Part shown: positions 17,389 through 29,419 of the stretch, piece by piece
How the letters are laid out: the number at the start of each line of letters is the position of its first letter
How positions within the stretch are numbered: position 1 is the stretch's first letter
NCBI GenBank assembly: GCA_036381275.1
Contig: DASVDC010000127.1
Span: forward strand, 11,916-75,915
Origin: UBA7803 sp036381275
Lineage (GTDB): Bacteria > Pseudomonadota > Gammaproteobacteria > Pseudomonadales > Azotimanducaceae
DNA length: 64,000 bases
Reading direction: 5' to 3'
Program-made: the position numbers and the translations under genes
The notes under the pieces: model-generated
Told to the model about the DNA's origin: nothing
The model's database searches: none
Seen by the model: the letters and a program-made list of their open reading frames with translations, nothing else

Positions 17389-17472
17389 GGCACCCCCGGT
17401 CTGCTGAACGTTGCCCGGGAAGCTAGCAGAAACCGCAGGTCAGGGCACGCGACGTGCGGCGGCACAGCGCCG

Positions 17473-18804
17473 TTACTCGAACAGCCCCTCGTCCTGAACG
17501 TCGGCGAGCGACGCCTGAAAGACCTCGATCAACATGTCCATCTCGGCAGCGCCGTGCGCGGCGGAGAGGAACGCGCGCTGCGTCCCCGGAACCAGTACGC
17601 CGCGGTTCAGCGCATGCAGGTAGAACGCCTTTTCCGCGCGGGAGCTGCGGGCGATCACGTCGCGCATGCTGTTCACGGGCTCGCGCTGGAAGAACATGTG
17701 GAACATGCTGCCGACGTGCTTGAGCTGGGCCGGGATCTGCCGCGCTTCGCAGAACCCGTTCACTGCGCCGGCGAGCCGGTCGCCCGCCGCTTCGAGATTC
17801 CGGTAGATGTCCGGATGCGCCTTCAGGTACCCGACGGCCGCGGCGCCCGCTTCCATCGTCAGCGGATTGCCGGAGAACGTGCCGCCGGAGAAGATGCCCC
17901 GCTCCGCGCCGAGCCCGGTGAACACGTTCATCAGATCCGCGCGCCCGGCGATCGCACCCACCGGCAGCCCGCCGCCGAGCACTTTGCCGTACGTGGCGAG
18001 GTCCGGCACGACGCCGAAGCGCTCCTGGGCACCGCCGTATGCGAGGCGGAACCCGGTGATCACCTCGTCGATCCCGAACAACACCCCGGCCTTCCGGCAG
18101 ACCTCGGCGAGCTCGCGCAGGAACTCCCCGGCGCCCGGTTGCGGGTTCGAGCTCTGCACGCCCTCGACGAGCACCAGCGCCAGCTCGTCGGCCTGTGCCC
18201 GGATCAGGTCGAATGCCGCCGCATCACGGTACGGCAACAGCGTGACCAGATCGGCCAGCGCCCGCGGAATCCCGTGGCCCATCGGCTGCTTCCGCGGCGC
18301 GTGCCGCGGGCTCGCCGGATCCGTCGTCCACATGCCGTAGTCGTGCGCGCCGTGATAGAAGCCGTCGAAGAACGCGATCTTCTCCCGCCCGGAGAACGCG
18401 CGGGCGGCCCGAATCGCGTACATCGTCGCCTCCGAGCCGGTGTTGCAGAACACCACCCGCTCCGCACAAGGACTCGCCTCGTGCAGCAGCTCGGCCAGCT
18501 TCATCTGTGCCGTCGTGTGGATGCCGAACATCCAGCCGAGCTCCGTGCGGTCCTTGATCGCCTGCTCGATCACCGGATGACGGTGACCGAGCATGTGCAG
18601 ACCGAAACCCACGGACGTGTCCAGGTAGCGGTTGCCGTCCGCATCGTAGACGTACGCGCCCTCCCCGCGATGGATGAAGATCGGGTGCGGCATCTCGAGG
18701 TTGGCGGCGAGGCCCGAGTTCAGGATCTCGGCTCGCTCGCGGGCGATCGCGCGCGAACGCGGCGTCTTGCGCTCGAGCTCGGCGCGGGCGTCGGCGAGTT
18801 TCAT
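17473..18804 (-). CDS. Class III aminotransferase (glutamate-1-semialdehyde mutase-like)
   Basis: The start is taken at the ATG at 18804 because GGAGTGGAGG lies directly upstream; the frame opens earlier but without an SD. The 443-residue PLP enzyme has the phosphate-binding NTGSEATMYAIRAARA (about 123-138), the cofactor aspartate in GIDEVITGFRLA (about 248-259) and the Schiff-base lysine in TYGKVLGGGLPVGA (about 276-289). It resembles hemL-type or beta-amino acid transaminases. No porphyrin genes are nearby, so a catabolic transaminase is more likely than HemL. It is divergent from the cytochrome P450 gene. Confidence 0.87.
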   Translation of the reverse strand: MKLADARAELERKTPRSRAIARERAEILNSGLAANLEMPHPIFIHRGEGAYVYDADGNRYLDTSVGFGLHMLGHRHPVIEQAIKDRTELGWMFGIHTTAQMKLAELLHEASPCAERVVFCNTGSEATMYAIRAARAFSGREKIAFFDGFYHGAHDYGMWTTDPASPRHAPRKQPMGHGIPRALADLVTLLPYRDAAAFDLIRAQADELALVLVEGVQSSNPQPGAGEFLRELAEVCRKAGVLFGIDEVITGFRLAYGGAQERFGVVPDLATYGKVLGGGLPVGAIAGRADLMNVFTGLGAERGIFSGGTFSGNPLTMEAGAAAVGYLKAHPDIYRNLEAAGDRLAGAVNGFCEARQIPAQLKHVGSMFHMFFQREPVNSMRDVIARSSRAEKAFYLHALNRGVLVPGTQRAFLSAAHGAAEMDMLIEVFQASLADVQDEGLFE

Positions 18805-18911
18805 CCTCCACTCCCTCCGGAACGGATCGTCGCGATTTCCGACAGTGTTGACTGTTTCTTCGGTTTTGGCAAACTCCTGCGGCACCCCTGGACGTGCCGA
18901 GCGGCTTCACC

Positions 18912-20177
18912 ATGACAGAGCATCCGAACAGAGCCTGGGAGGAGCTGCTCGAGCGGAAGTCGTTGCAGGATCGCGACGTTCAGGAAGATCCGACGCCGTA
19001 CCACCATGCGCTGCAGCGCCGTCCGATCCACTTCGATCCGCGCCTCGGCTTCTACGTCTGCTCCACCTACGAGCTGATGCGCAGGATCCTGCGCGACACC
19101 GACTCCTTCTCGAGCGTCGGCAGCCAGACGATGGACTCGCTGCGCCCGCCGCCGCCGGAGGTGGTGGAGATGCGCCGCTCGAGCTATCCGCCGGTCGACA
19201 CGCTCGTCACCAACGATCCTCCGGCGCACACCCGCATCCGGAAGATGGTGGACGAGCCGTTCCGGCCGCGCCGTATCGAAGAGCTGAAGGGCGCGATCCG
19301 CGAGATCGTCGACGAGACCATCGACGGGTTCATCGAGCGGGGGGAATGCGATGCCGTCGCGGAGCTCGCCGTGCCGATTCCGGTCACGGTGATCGCCGAC
19401 ATGCTCGGGCTGGCGCGCACACTGGCACCGCAGATCAAGATCTGGTCGGACGCGTCCGTCGAGCCGCTTGGCATGATGGTGAGCGACGAGCGGCTGATCG
19501 AATGCACGCGCCTGGTGAAGGAATTCCAGCAATTCGTCGCGGCCGAGCTGGAAGCGCGCCGCCGGAAGCCTCGGGACGATCTGCTGAGCGCGCTCGCCAC
19601 CGCGAAGGACGATCGCGGCAACGGCTTCTCGATGGCCGAGATGCTGTCGCTGACCCAGCAGTTCCTGGTGGCCGGCAACGAGACCACGACGAACGCGATC
19701 GCCGCCGGGGTTCAGCTGCTGATCGACCATCCGGAGCAGCGGCGCCGGCTCGAGCAGCACAGGGACGAGCGGGCGCTTCGAACCTTCGTCAACGAGCTGC
19801 TGCGGCTCGAAGCGCCGGTACAGGGGCTGTTCCGGATCGCGCGCAAGGACGTGGTCGTCGACGGCGTCACCCTTCCGGCCGGCTCCCGGATCATGCTGCG
19901 CTTCGCCGCCGCGAACCGCGATCCGAGTCAGTACCCGGAGCCCGACACGCTGGATCTCGAGCGCGCCAATGCCGGCACGCATCTCGCGTTCGGCGCCGGA
20001 ATCCATCACTGCATCGGCGCCAACCTCGCCCGCGAGGAGCTCCTGCAGACGTTCGATGCGCTGCTCGCCCGAACGCGCAATCTGCGCTACATGCCGGAGC
20101 GCAACGACTTCCGGCATCATCCCTCGATGATCCTGCGCGGCCTCGAGCGGTTGCACATCGCGTTCGACCGCCGCTGA
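18912..20177 (+). CDS. Cytochrome P450
   Basis: The start is the ATG at 18912 (MTEHPNRAWEELLERK); a GTG at 18894 would add six residues. The 421-residue soluble bacterial P450 has the oxygen-binding I-helix AGNETTTN (glutamate in place of the usual aspartate), the K-helix ELLR and the haem loop FGAGIHHCIG with Cys near residue 367. It catalyses monooxygenation with external ferredoxin/reductase partners. No ferredoxin gene is adjacent. It is surrounded by SDR, RidA-like and aminotransferase genes, suggesting a catabolic or modification pathway. The substrate is unknown. Confidence 0.92.
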   Translation: MTEHPNRAWEELLERKSLQDRDVQEDPTPYHHALQRRPIHFDPRLGFYVCSTYELMRRILRDTDSFSSVGSQTMDSLRPPPPEVVEMRRSSYPPVDTLVTNDPPAHTRIRKMVDEPFRPRRIEELKGAIREIVDETIDGFIERGECDAVAELAVPIPVTVIADMLGLARTLAPQIKIWSDASVEPLGMMVSDERLIECTRLVKEFQQFVAAELEARRRKPRDDLLSALATAKDDRGNGFSMAEMLSLTQQFLVAGNETTTNAIAAGVQLLIDHPEQRRRLEQHRDERALRTFVNELLRLEAPVQGLFRIARKDVVVDGVTLPAGSRIMLRFAAANRDPSQYPEPDTLDLERANAGTHLAFGAGIHHCIGANLAREELLQTFDALLARTRNLRYMPERNDFRHHPSMILRGLERLHIAFDRR

Positions 20178-20195
20178 CCGGCGGCCGCTCGCGCC

Positions 20196-20585
20196 TCAGC
20201 GCGTCGCCGCAGTGACCCGGATCTCGACCCGCGCGCCGGGTACCGCGAGCTCGCTCACGCCGATGGCCGTCCAGGCCGGCCACGGGGCCTCGAGGAACTC
20301 GTCGCGCACGGCCATGAACGTTTCGAGGTGCTCACGCAATCCGACGTGAAAGGTCGTGTACTCGACGATGTCCCGGTAGCCGAGGCCCGCGGATTCGAGC
20401 ACGCGGCCGACCGAGCGCCAGGCATTGCGGAAATCTTCGGCCGGGTCGGCCGGAACCCGACCGTCTCCGCCGGTACCGAGCTGGCCCGAGCACAGCAGCA
20501 GGCCGCCGTGGCGGACCGCCTGCGAGAAGTGGAAGCGCTCGTACAGCATCTCGCTGCCGGCGGGGTTGATGACGTCGATGGACAT
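20196..20585 (-). CDS. RidA/YjgF/TdcF-family protein
   Basis: The 129-residue protein starts MSIDVINPAGSEMLYERFHF with a GGGAGGC SD upstream. The fold signatures are FSQAVRHGGLLLCSGQLG, an AEDFRNAWRSVGRVLESAG helix and the conserved arginine in PGARVEIRVTA near the C-terminus, which in RidA binds the carboxylate of imine intermediates. Members deaminate reactive enamines or imines, but many have other roles in degradative operons. It is convergent with the P450 gene (18 bp apart) and divergent from an SDR gene. Confidence 0.88.
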   Translation of the reverse strand: MSIDVINPAGSEMLYERFHFSQAVRHGGLLLCSGQLGTGGDGRVPADPAEDFRNAWRSVGRVLESAGLGYRDIVEYTTFHVGLREHLETFMAVRDEFLEAPWPAWTAIGVSELAVPGARVEIRVTAATR

Positions 20586-20725
20586 GAGCTGCCTCCCGTG
20601 ACTGGTGTCCGGGAGATGGTCTCAGGTTGGCCGGACGATCGCCACGCCACCCGGCCGGCGCGGGACAGCACGACGGACAGCCGGTAAACTCGCCGGCTTC
20701 GCGAGCACGATCACGGAGCAGCAGT

Positions 20726-21508
20726 ATGGCCTTCAAGCCCTTCGACCTGTCCGGCAAGGTGGCGGTGATCACCGGCGGCAACGGCGGTATCGGACTCGGT
20801 ATGGCCGAAGGGTTGGCCCAGGCCGGGGCCGAAGTCAGCATCTGGGGCACGAACCCCGACAAGAACGCCGACGCGCTGGCGAAGCTCGAGGCGTACGGTA
20901 CCCGGGTCAGCGCGCTGCGCTGCGACGTGACCAACGAGGCCGAGGTGGCGCGCTGCTTCGAGGAGACGCTGGCCTACCACGGCCGCGTGGACGGCTGCTT
21001 CGCCAACGCCGGCATCGGCGGCCGCGGCACGGCCTTCGACGAGATGACCGCGGAGGAATGGCGGCAGGTGCTGGCCGTGAACCTCGACGGCGTGTTCCAC
21101 ACCTTCAAGCACGCCGCCCGCCACATGCGCGAGCGGGCCGGCCGCGGCGATCCCGGTGGCCGCCTGGTCGGCACCGCGAGCCTGGCGGCGGTCTCCGGGC
21201 AGCCGCGGGGGGAGCACTACGCCGCCACCAAGGGCGGGCTCGTCTCGATGATCAGGGCGCTCGCGATCGAGTACGCCCGCTACGGCGTGACGGCGCACAC
21301 GATCCTGCCGGGCTGGGTCGAAACCACGATGACGGCCGGCTCGTTCGCGAACCCGAAGTTCGTCGACAACGTGATGAAGCGCATTCCGGTGCGGCGTTGG
21401 GGCCAGCCCGAAGATTTCGCCGGTATCGCCGTCTACATCATGAGCGACGCCAGTGCCTACCACACCGCCGACACGTTCCTGATCGACGGCGGCTACTTCA
21501 CCTTCTGA
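20726..21508 (+). CDS. Short-chain dehydrogenase/reductase (SDR)
   Basis: The start ATG at 20726 (MAFKPFDLSGKVAVITGG) is used; the frame extends upstream across the RidA-like start without homology. The 260-residue SDR has ITGGNGGIGLGMAEGL (about 15-30), NAGIGG near 94, the catalytic serine in TASLAAVSG and YAATK near 170. It is probably an NAD(P)-dependent oxidoreductase of the gluconate-5-dehydrogenase/FabG type. It is followed 17 bp later by a HAD hydrolase in the same direction, probably an operon. Confidence 0.86.
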   Translation: MAFKPFDLSGKVAVITGGNGGIGLGMAEGLAQAGAEVSIWGTNPDKNADALAKLEAYGTRVSALRCDVTNEAEVARCFEETLAYHGRVDGCFANAGIGGRGTAFDEMTAEEWRQVLAVNLDGVFHTFKHAARHMRERAGRGDPGGRLVGTASLAAVSGQPRGEHYAATKGGLVSMIRALAIEYARYGVTAHTILPGWVETTMTAGSFANPKFVDNVMKRIPVRRWGQPEDFAGIAVYIMSDASAYHTADTFLIDGGYFTF

Positions 21509-21525
21509 GGACCAGGAATCTCGAG

Positions 21526-22167
21526 ATGATCGAAGCGGTGCTGTGGGATTTCGGCGGCGTGCTCACCACGAGCCCGTTCGAAGCCTTCAACCGGTACGAG
21601 GCGGAGCGCGGCCTGCCGCGTGACTTCATCCGCACCATCAACGCCACCAACCCGGACACGAACGCCTGGGCGCAGTTCGAATCGAGCCGCGTCACCCTCG
21701 ACGAGTTCGATACACTGTTCGCCCGTGAAGCCGAAGCCGCCGGTCACCGGGTACCCGGCCGCGACGTGATCGCGCTGCTCTCCGGCGACCTGCGTCCGCG
21801 CATGGTCGAGGTGCTGAAGCGCTGCAAGCAGCACTTCCGGGTCGGCTGCATCACCAACAACGTGAAGAGCGGCCACGGCCCCGGGATGGCCGCGGACGGC
21901 GAGCGTGCCGCGCGCATCGCGGAGGTGATGGGGCTGTTCGACGTGGTCGTGGAATCGAGCGTCGAGGGGATCCGCAAACCCGATCCGCGCATCTACCGGA
22001 TCGCCTGCGAGCGGCTCGACGTGGCGCCGTGGACGACCGTGTTCCTGGACGACCTCGGCATCAACCTGAAACCCGCGAAGGCGCTCGGCATGCACACCAT
22101 CAAGGTGGTCAGCGAGGAGCAGGCCATCGAGGATCTGGGTCGGATCACCGGCCTGGAGCTTCCGTAG
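21526..22167 (+). CDS. HAD-superfamily (subclass IA) hydrolase
   Basis: The start ATG at 21526 follows an ACCAGGAATC region. The 213-residue protein has HAD motif I WDFGGVLTTS (nucleophile D8; the second motif-I aspartate is replaced by glycine), motif II TNN near 110, motif III lysine in GIRKPDPRIY and motif IV FLDDLGINLKPAK. Loss of the second aspartate is common in the HAD group related to the epoxide-hydrolase N-terminal domain and argues against simple phosphomonoesterase activity. It is cotranscribed with the SDR upstream. A REPIN begins 9 nt after its stop. Confidence 0.85.
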   Translation: MIEAVLWDFGGVLTTSPFEAFNRYEAERGLPRDFIRTINATNPDTNAWAQFESSRVTLDEFDTLFAREAEAAGHRVPGRDVIALLSGDLRPRMVEVLKRCKQHFRVGCITNNVKSGHGPGMAADGERAARIAEVMGLFDVVVESSVEGIRKPDPRIYRIACERLDVAPWTTVFLDDLGINLKPAKALGMHTIKVVSEEQAIEDLGRITGLELP

Positions 22168-22176
22168 TCCTGACTC

Positions 22177-22238
22177 TGTGGGAGCGGCCTCCGGCCGCGA
22201 ATGGCTCACGGAATTCGCGGCCGCAGGCCGCTCCCACA
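22177..22238. repeat. REPIN-like palindromic repeat, copy C
   Basis: Both arms are present (TGTGGGAGCGGCCTCCGG on the left; GCAGGCCGCTCCCACA on the right with one G-to-C change). It starts exactly 9 nt after the HAD hydrolase stop, the same offset as copies A and F. Confidence 0.9.
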
Positions 22239-22318
22239 AGAACCTGCATAAGGGTCGGTCGTTGCCTTCGTTCCAGCCCGCCCGTTAGGCTTGCCGCTCC
22301 TGCGTCCCGGGAGCTGCC

Positions 22319-25584
<3,266 letters not shown>

Positions 25585-25588
<4 letters not shown>

Positions 25589-26212
25589 GCCGACTCGAGG
25601 TGTTGCCCGCCACCGCCGGGCGCTGGTCCGACGTGGATGCGGTGTTCGGCGCGCGGGGCTGCAGCGTGGCGAGAGGCTGCTGGTGCATGTTCTACCGGCA
25701 CCGCGGCAAAGGCGCGGAGCCGCCGGCCGGGCAGACCCAAGCGCAGATGTACCGGGACCAGCTACGGCGGCTGACCCGGCGCGATCCGCCGCCGGGACTG
25801 GTCGGCTACCGCGGCGGCGTGCCGGTCGGGTGGGTGTCGCTCGGTCCGCGCGAGGACTTCGCCAAGCTGCAGCACTCGCCCGTGATGAAACCGGTGGACG
25901 ACGAACCGGTCTGGTCGATCATCTGCTTCGTCGTGCCGGCGGAGCATCGGCGTCAGGGCGTCGCGGGCGAGCTGCTGCGCGGCGCGATCGACTTCGCGCG
26001 CCAGCGCGATCGACTTCGCGCGCCAGCGCGGCGTGCGCACGCTGGAAGCCTATCCGGTGGACCGCGGCGCTCCGGGCCGGGACGATTCGCTGTGGTTCGG
26101 CGTCAAGTCGATGTATGACGAGGCCGGTTTCGTGGAAGTCGCGCGGCGCAGGCCCGATCGCCCGGTGATGCGCCTCGCGCTGACCGGCCGACGCACGGAT
26201 CGGCGACGATGA
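25585..26212 (+). pseudogene. GNAT-family acetyltransferase, frameshifted by a 22-bp tandem duplication
   Basis: The ATG at 25585 overlaps the amidohydrolase stop. Reading is normal for about 140 residues (MSRLEVLPATAGRWSDVD; acetyl-CoA loop VVPAEHRRQGVAGELL). Then a direct duplication of 22 bp (25983-26026) shifts the frame. Removing one copy restores a continuous frame through RQRGVRTLEAYPVDRG and FGVKSMYDEAGFVEVA to a TGA at 26210-26212. The repaired product is 201 residues and would overlap the next gene's ATG as ATGA, exactly like its own start. As it stands the frame continues to 26118 with unrelated residues. It is either a true inactivating or phase-variable mutation or an assembly error. 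Confidence 0.82.
25983..26026. repeat. 22-bp tandem duplication inside the GNAT gene
   Basis: Unit CGCGATCGACTTCGCGCGCC plus AG is present twice, at 25983-26004 and 26005-26026, identical in both copies and followed by a further CGCG. Since 22 is not a multiple of 3, it causes the frameshift described for the acetyltransferase gene. Confidence 0.93.
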
Positions 26213-26676
26213 CGCCGAAGCCGGAACTGGTCGTGGCCGGCCCCGCCGACGAGGCGGCGCTGCTGCCGCTGGTACGCGCCTACCACGCGTTCGAGGAGGT
26301 CGAGTTGACCGATGCGCAGCGCCGCCGGGCACTCGGGCCGCTGCTCGCGCCGGATTCGAGCTTCGGCCGTATCTGGCTGGTCCGCAGCGCCGGCCGCACG
26401 GTCGGGTATGCGGCCCTCTGCTTCGGCTACAGCATCGAGTTCGCCGGGCGCGATGCGTTCCTCGACGAGCTGTTCATCGAGGAGGCCGCGCGCGGTCGCG
26501 GCATCGGTCGCGCGGTTCTCGAGCTGGTCCAGCAGCAGTGCGCGGCACTCGGCATCGGCGCGTTGCATCTCGAGGTCGCGCGAGACAACGTCCGGGCGCG
26601 GCGCCTGTACGAGGCCCTCGGCTTCGACGGGCGGGAGCGCTTCCACCTGATGAGCTGGCGCGCCGACCTCGACTGA
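26209..26676 (+). CDS. GNAT-family N-acetyltransferase
   Basis: The 155-residue protein begins MTPKPELVVAGPADEAALLP. It has the acetyl-CoA pyrophosphate loop ARGRGIGRAVLE (about residues 95-106) and the C-terminal motif ARRLYEALGFDGRERF typical of small-molecule GNATs. The substrate is unknown. The ATG at 26209 coincides with the restored stop of the frameshifted acetyltransferase upstream, so the two genes were translationally coupled before the duplication. The duplicated segment may now reduce its translation. A REP cluster begins 8 nt after its stop. Confidence 0.88.
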   Translation: MTPKPELVVAGPADEAALLPLVRAYHAFEEVELTDAQRRRALGPLLAPDSSFGRIWLVRSAGRTVGYAALCFGYSIEFAGRDAFLDELFIEEAARGRGIGRAVLELVQQQCAALGIGALHLEVARDNVRARRLYEALGFDGRERFHLMSWRADLD

Positions 26677-26684
26677 GCCAATCC

Positions 26685-26797
26685 TGCGGGAGCGCCTCCT
26701 GTGGGAGCGGCCTCCGGCCGCGAATTCCGGAGATTCGCGGCCGGAGGCCGCCCCACATCGATGCTGCCGCTCCCACATCGATGCTGCCGCTCCCACA
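26685..26797. repeat. Composite REP cluster, copy D, with tandem end duplications
   Basis: A degenerate left arm (TGCGGGAGCGCCTCC, 26685-26699) is followed directly by a full REPIN (26700-26757; its right arm reads GGCCGCCCCACA with one base lost). Two identical 20-bp units (TCGATGCTGCCGCTCCCACA) then lie at 26758-26777 and 26778-26797, each ending in the REP terminus. The region shows stepwise slippage or recombination at REP ends. Confidence 0.88.
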
Positions 26798-26815
26798 GCA
26801 AGCACGGCTGCGCGG

Positions 26816-27058
26816 TCAGCCCCCCTCGATCCGCTGCATGAAGAACACCTCGGCACCCGGCTCGAGCGGCTCGAGGAAGGCGTCCTGGTAGATCTGACCG
26901 TCGATGGCCACGGCGCTCTTGCGAAGCGCGTCGCGGGAGCCGGGGAAGCGCCGTTCCAGCGCTTCCAGCAGCTCCCGGACGTTGCGCGCCGCCACTTCGA
27001 CCTCGCGCTCGCCGCCGGTGTGACTCAGCAGATGGTTCGGAAACACCACACGCACCAT
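26816..27058 (-). CDS. MoaD/ThiS-family small protein with C-terminal Gly-Gly
   Basis: The 80-residue protein starts MVRVVFPNHLLSHTGGERE and ends FFMQRIEGG. The beta-grasp pattern (VRELLEALERRFPG helix; LEPGAEVFFM strand) and the terminal diglycine are those of MoaD/ThiS sulfur carriers, which are adenylated and thiocarboxylated on the last glycine. It is the last gene of the molybdenum-hydroxylase operon, 12 bp after the large subunit. A role in molybdopterin sulfur transfer for that enzyme is plausible but inferred; no MoaE or MoeB gene is in the window. Confidence 0.83.
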   Translation of the reverse strand: MVRVVFPNHLLSHTGGEREVEVAARNVRELLEALERRFPGSRDALRKSAVAIDGQIYQDAFLEPLEPGAEVFFMQRIEGG

Positions 27059-27070
27059 CGGGCGGTCACC

Positions 27071-29344
27071 TCAACGCGCGCCGGCCTCCGCCGCCTCGAT
27101 GGCCGCCAGGATCCGCGGCGGCGACAGCGGCAGCTCGTTGATGCGGATGCCCAGCGCATCGCGCACCGCGTTGCTGGCCACCGCGAGCGGCGCCACGATG
27201 GGGGTCTCGCCGACGCCCCGCACGCCGTACGGGTGGCTCGGGTTCGGCACCTCGATGATCTCGGTGTCGATCATCGGCAGATCCGAGGCCACGGGGATCC
27301 GGTAGTCGAGGAAGCCGGCGTTCTGCATCACGCCGTTTTCGTCGTAGATGTACTCCTCGTTCAGCGCCCAGCCGAGGCCCTGCGCCGCGCCGCCCTGCAT
27401 CTGACCCTCCACGTACGCCTTGTGGATCGCGCGGCCGGCGTCCTGGATCGCGGTGAACGACAGCACGTCCACCTTGCCGGTGTCGCGGTCGACGGCGAAG
27501 TCGCCGAAGTTCACCGAGAACGACGCACCGGCGCCCTGCGCGTTCAGCGACGCGCGGCCGAGCAGCGGCCCGCCGGTGCGCGCCGCGTTCGCGGCGATGT
27601 CGGCCAATGACAGCGGCTTCACGTCGGCGTTCACGCCGGGCGCCGGCACCGCGTGGCCGTCCTGCCACTCCACCTGGCTCTCGTCGAGGCCCCAGGTCGC
27701 GGCGGCCCGCGCCTTGCACTGCGCGATGATGTCCTCGCACGCCTTCACCACCGCCATACCCGTCGCGAACGTGGTGCGGCTGCCGCCGGTGACGTTGGAG
27801 AAGCCGGTGCTCTCGGTGTCGCCGATCAGTGCGCGGACGTTCTGGTACGGCACGCCGAGCGTCTCGGCCGCCATCAGGCACATGCTGGCCCGGGAGCCGC
27901 CGATGTCCGGATTGCCCTCGACCACCGTCACCGTGCCGTTCTCGTTGATGTGCACCTCGGCGCTCGACTGCATGCCGACGTTGAACCAGAAGCCGACGGC
28001 GACGCCTCGGCCGGCGCCCGGCGGCTTCGGGCGGGTGTAGTTCGGATGGCGCTTGGCGGCTTCGAGACACGCCTTCAGGCCGATCGGCGGGAACTTCGGC
28101 CCGTAGGGCGCCTGCGTGCCCTCGTCGGCCGCGTTCTTCAGGCGCAGGTCGATCGGGTCCATGCCGAGCTTGCGGGCGAGCTCGTCGACCGCGCACTCCA
28201 TCGCGTGCATCGACTGCGGCGCGCCGGGCGCCCGGTAGGCGGCGACCTTCGGCTTGTTCACCAGCACGTCGAACGCCTCGACCTTGAAGTTCGGCAGGTT
28301 GTACGGCGCGAAGATCGACATCGCTCCGGGGCCCATCGGTGCGCCGGGGAACGCGCCGGCCTCGTACGCCATCCAAGCGCTCGCGGCTGTCATCGTGCCG
28401 TCCTTCTTCGCCCCGACCTTGATCTTGATCCAGGTACCCGAGGTCGGGCCGGTCGCGCGGAACACTTCTTCGCGGCTCATCGTCATCTTCACCGGCCGGC
28501 GCGACTTGCGCGACAGCAGCACCGCGAGCGGCTCGAGGTAGATCACCGTCTTGCCGCCGAATCCGCCGCCGATCTCCGACGGGATGAACTTCAGGTCGGC
28601 GACGTTCATCTCGAGCACCTTGGCGGTCATCGCGCGGAACTCGAAGTGGCCCTGGGTGCAGCACCAGACCGTGGACTGACCGGCCTCGTTGGTGTTCGCG
28701 ACGCACGCGTGCGGCTCGATGTAGCCCTGGTGGGCCATCGGGATCTTGTATTCGCCTTCGACGATCACGTCCGCCTGGGCGAAGCCTTCGTCGACGTTGC
28801 CGCGCGCGAGTTGCATCACCGCGGCGATGTTGCTCGGCTTGTCCGGCTTCTCGGGCAGGTTCTTCGTGTAGAGGTGCTCGTCGAGCAACGGCGCGTCCGG
28901 ACGCATCGCCTGCTCGAGCGTCAGTACCGGCGGCAACACCTCGTACTCGACCTCGATCGCCGCGAGGGCTTCCTCGGCGATGCGCGGGCTGCGCGCGGCC
29001 ACCGCGGCCACGGCATGGCCGTGGTAGAGCACCTTGTCCCGCGCCATCACGTTCTTCGCGAGGTCCGCGACGTCGCCGCCGCCTTCACCGCCGATCTCGC
29101 CGCTCTGCCCCCTCGGGAAGTCGCGGCCGCAGATGACGGCGTAGACGCCGGGGATCGCCTCGGCCCGGCTCGTGTCGATGCGCTTGATCCGAGCGTGGGC
29201 ATGGGGGCTGCGCAGCACCCGGCCGTAGATCATGCCGGGCAGGTTCAGGTCCGCCCCGTACTGAGCCCGGCCGGTGACCTTGTCGACCCCATCCGGGCGA
29301 ACGGGTGAGGTTCCGATTACTTTGAAATCAACCGCTTCCGCCAT
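27071..29344 (-). CDS. Xanthine-dehydrogenase-family molybdopterin-binding large subunit
   Basis: The 757-residue protein of the CoxL/XdhA-type family begins MAEAVDFKVIGTSPVRPDGV. Conserved parts include VTGRAQYGADLNLPGM (about 22-37), GGFGGKTVIYLEPLA, the molybdopterin-contact motif AYRAPGAPQSMHAMEC (about 368-383) and, near the C-terminus, GVGETPIVAP with the catalytic glutamate. It hydroxylates a heterocycle, aldehyde or purine-like substrate with electrons passed through the Fe-S and FAD subunits encoded just upstream. The active-site loop does not by itself identify the substrate, so xanthine is not claimed. Confidence 0.92.
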   Translation of the reverse strand: MAEAVDFKVIGTSPVRPDGVDKVTGRAQYGADLNLPGMIYGRVLRSPHAHARIKRIDTSRAEAIPGVYAVICGRDFPRGQSGEIGGEGGGDVADLAKNVMARDKVLYHGHAVAAVAARSPRIAEEALAAIEVEYEVLPPVLTLEQAMRPDAPLLDEHLYTKNLPEKPDKPSNIAAVMQLARGNVDEGFAQADVIVEGEYKIPMAHQGYIEPHACVANTNEAGQSTVWCCTQGHFEFRAMTAKVLEMNVADLKFIPSEIGGGFGGKTVIYLEPLAVLLSRKSRRPVKMTMSREEVFRATGPTSGTWIKIKVGAKKDGTMTAASAWMAYEAGAFPGAPMGPGAMSIFAPYNLPNFKVEAFDVLVNKPKVAAYRAPGAPQSMHAMECAVDELARKLGMDPIDLRLKNAADEGTQAPYGPKFPPIGLKACLEAAKRHPNYTRPKPPGAGRGVAVGFWFNVGMQSSAEVHINENGTVTVVEGNPDIGGSRASMCLMAAETLGVPYQNVRALIGDTESTGFSNVTGGSRTTFATGMAVVKACEDIIAQCKARAAATWGLDESQVEWQDGHAVPAPGVNADVKPLSLADIAANAARTGGPLLGRASLNAQGAGASFSVNFGDFAVDRDTGKVDVLSFTAIQDAGRAIHKAYVEGQMQGGAAQGLGWALNEEYIYDENGVMQNAGFLDYRIPVASDLPMIDTEIIEVPNPSHPYGVRGVGETPIVAPLAVASNAVRDALGIRINELPLSPPRILAAIEAAEAGAR

Positions 29345-29390
29345 TTTACTCGAACCTCTCTAAATTTTTGTCGATCGGAAACCGGGCCAG

Positions 29391-29416
29391 AATCGCAGGC
29401 GCAGGCCGCTCCCACA
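29391..29416. repeat. Single-arm REP, copy E
   Basis: One diverged right arm (AATCGCAGGCGCAGGCCGCT followed by CCCACA) lies in the 75-bp gap between the Fe-S and molybdopterin subunit genes, 3 nt beyond the Fe-S gene stop. No partner arm is present. Confidence 0.75.
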
Positions 29417-29419
29417 TCG

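Noticed and set aside
18805..18911. Possible TTGACT and TTGCCA -35 elements in the aminotransferase/P450 divergent region
   Set aside because: Neither has a -10 better than about three of six matches at proper spacing.
27066..28706. Long alternative frame within the molybdopterin subunit gene
   Set aside because: Arg/Gly-rich shadow of the 757-residue subunit.
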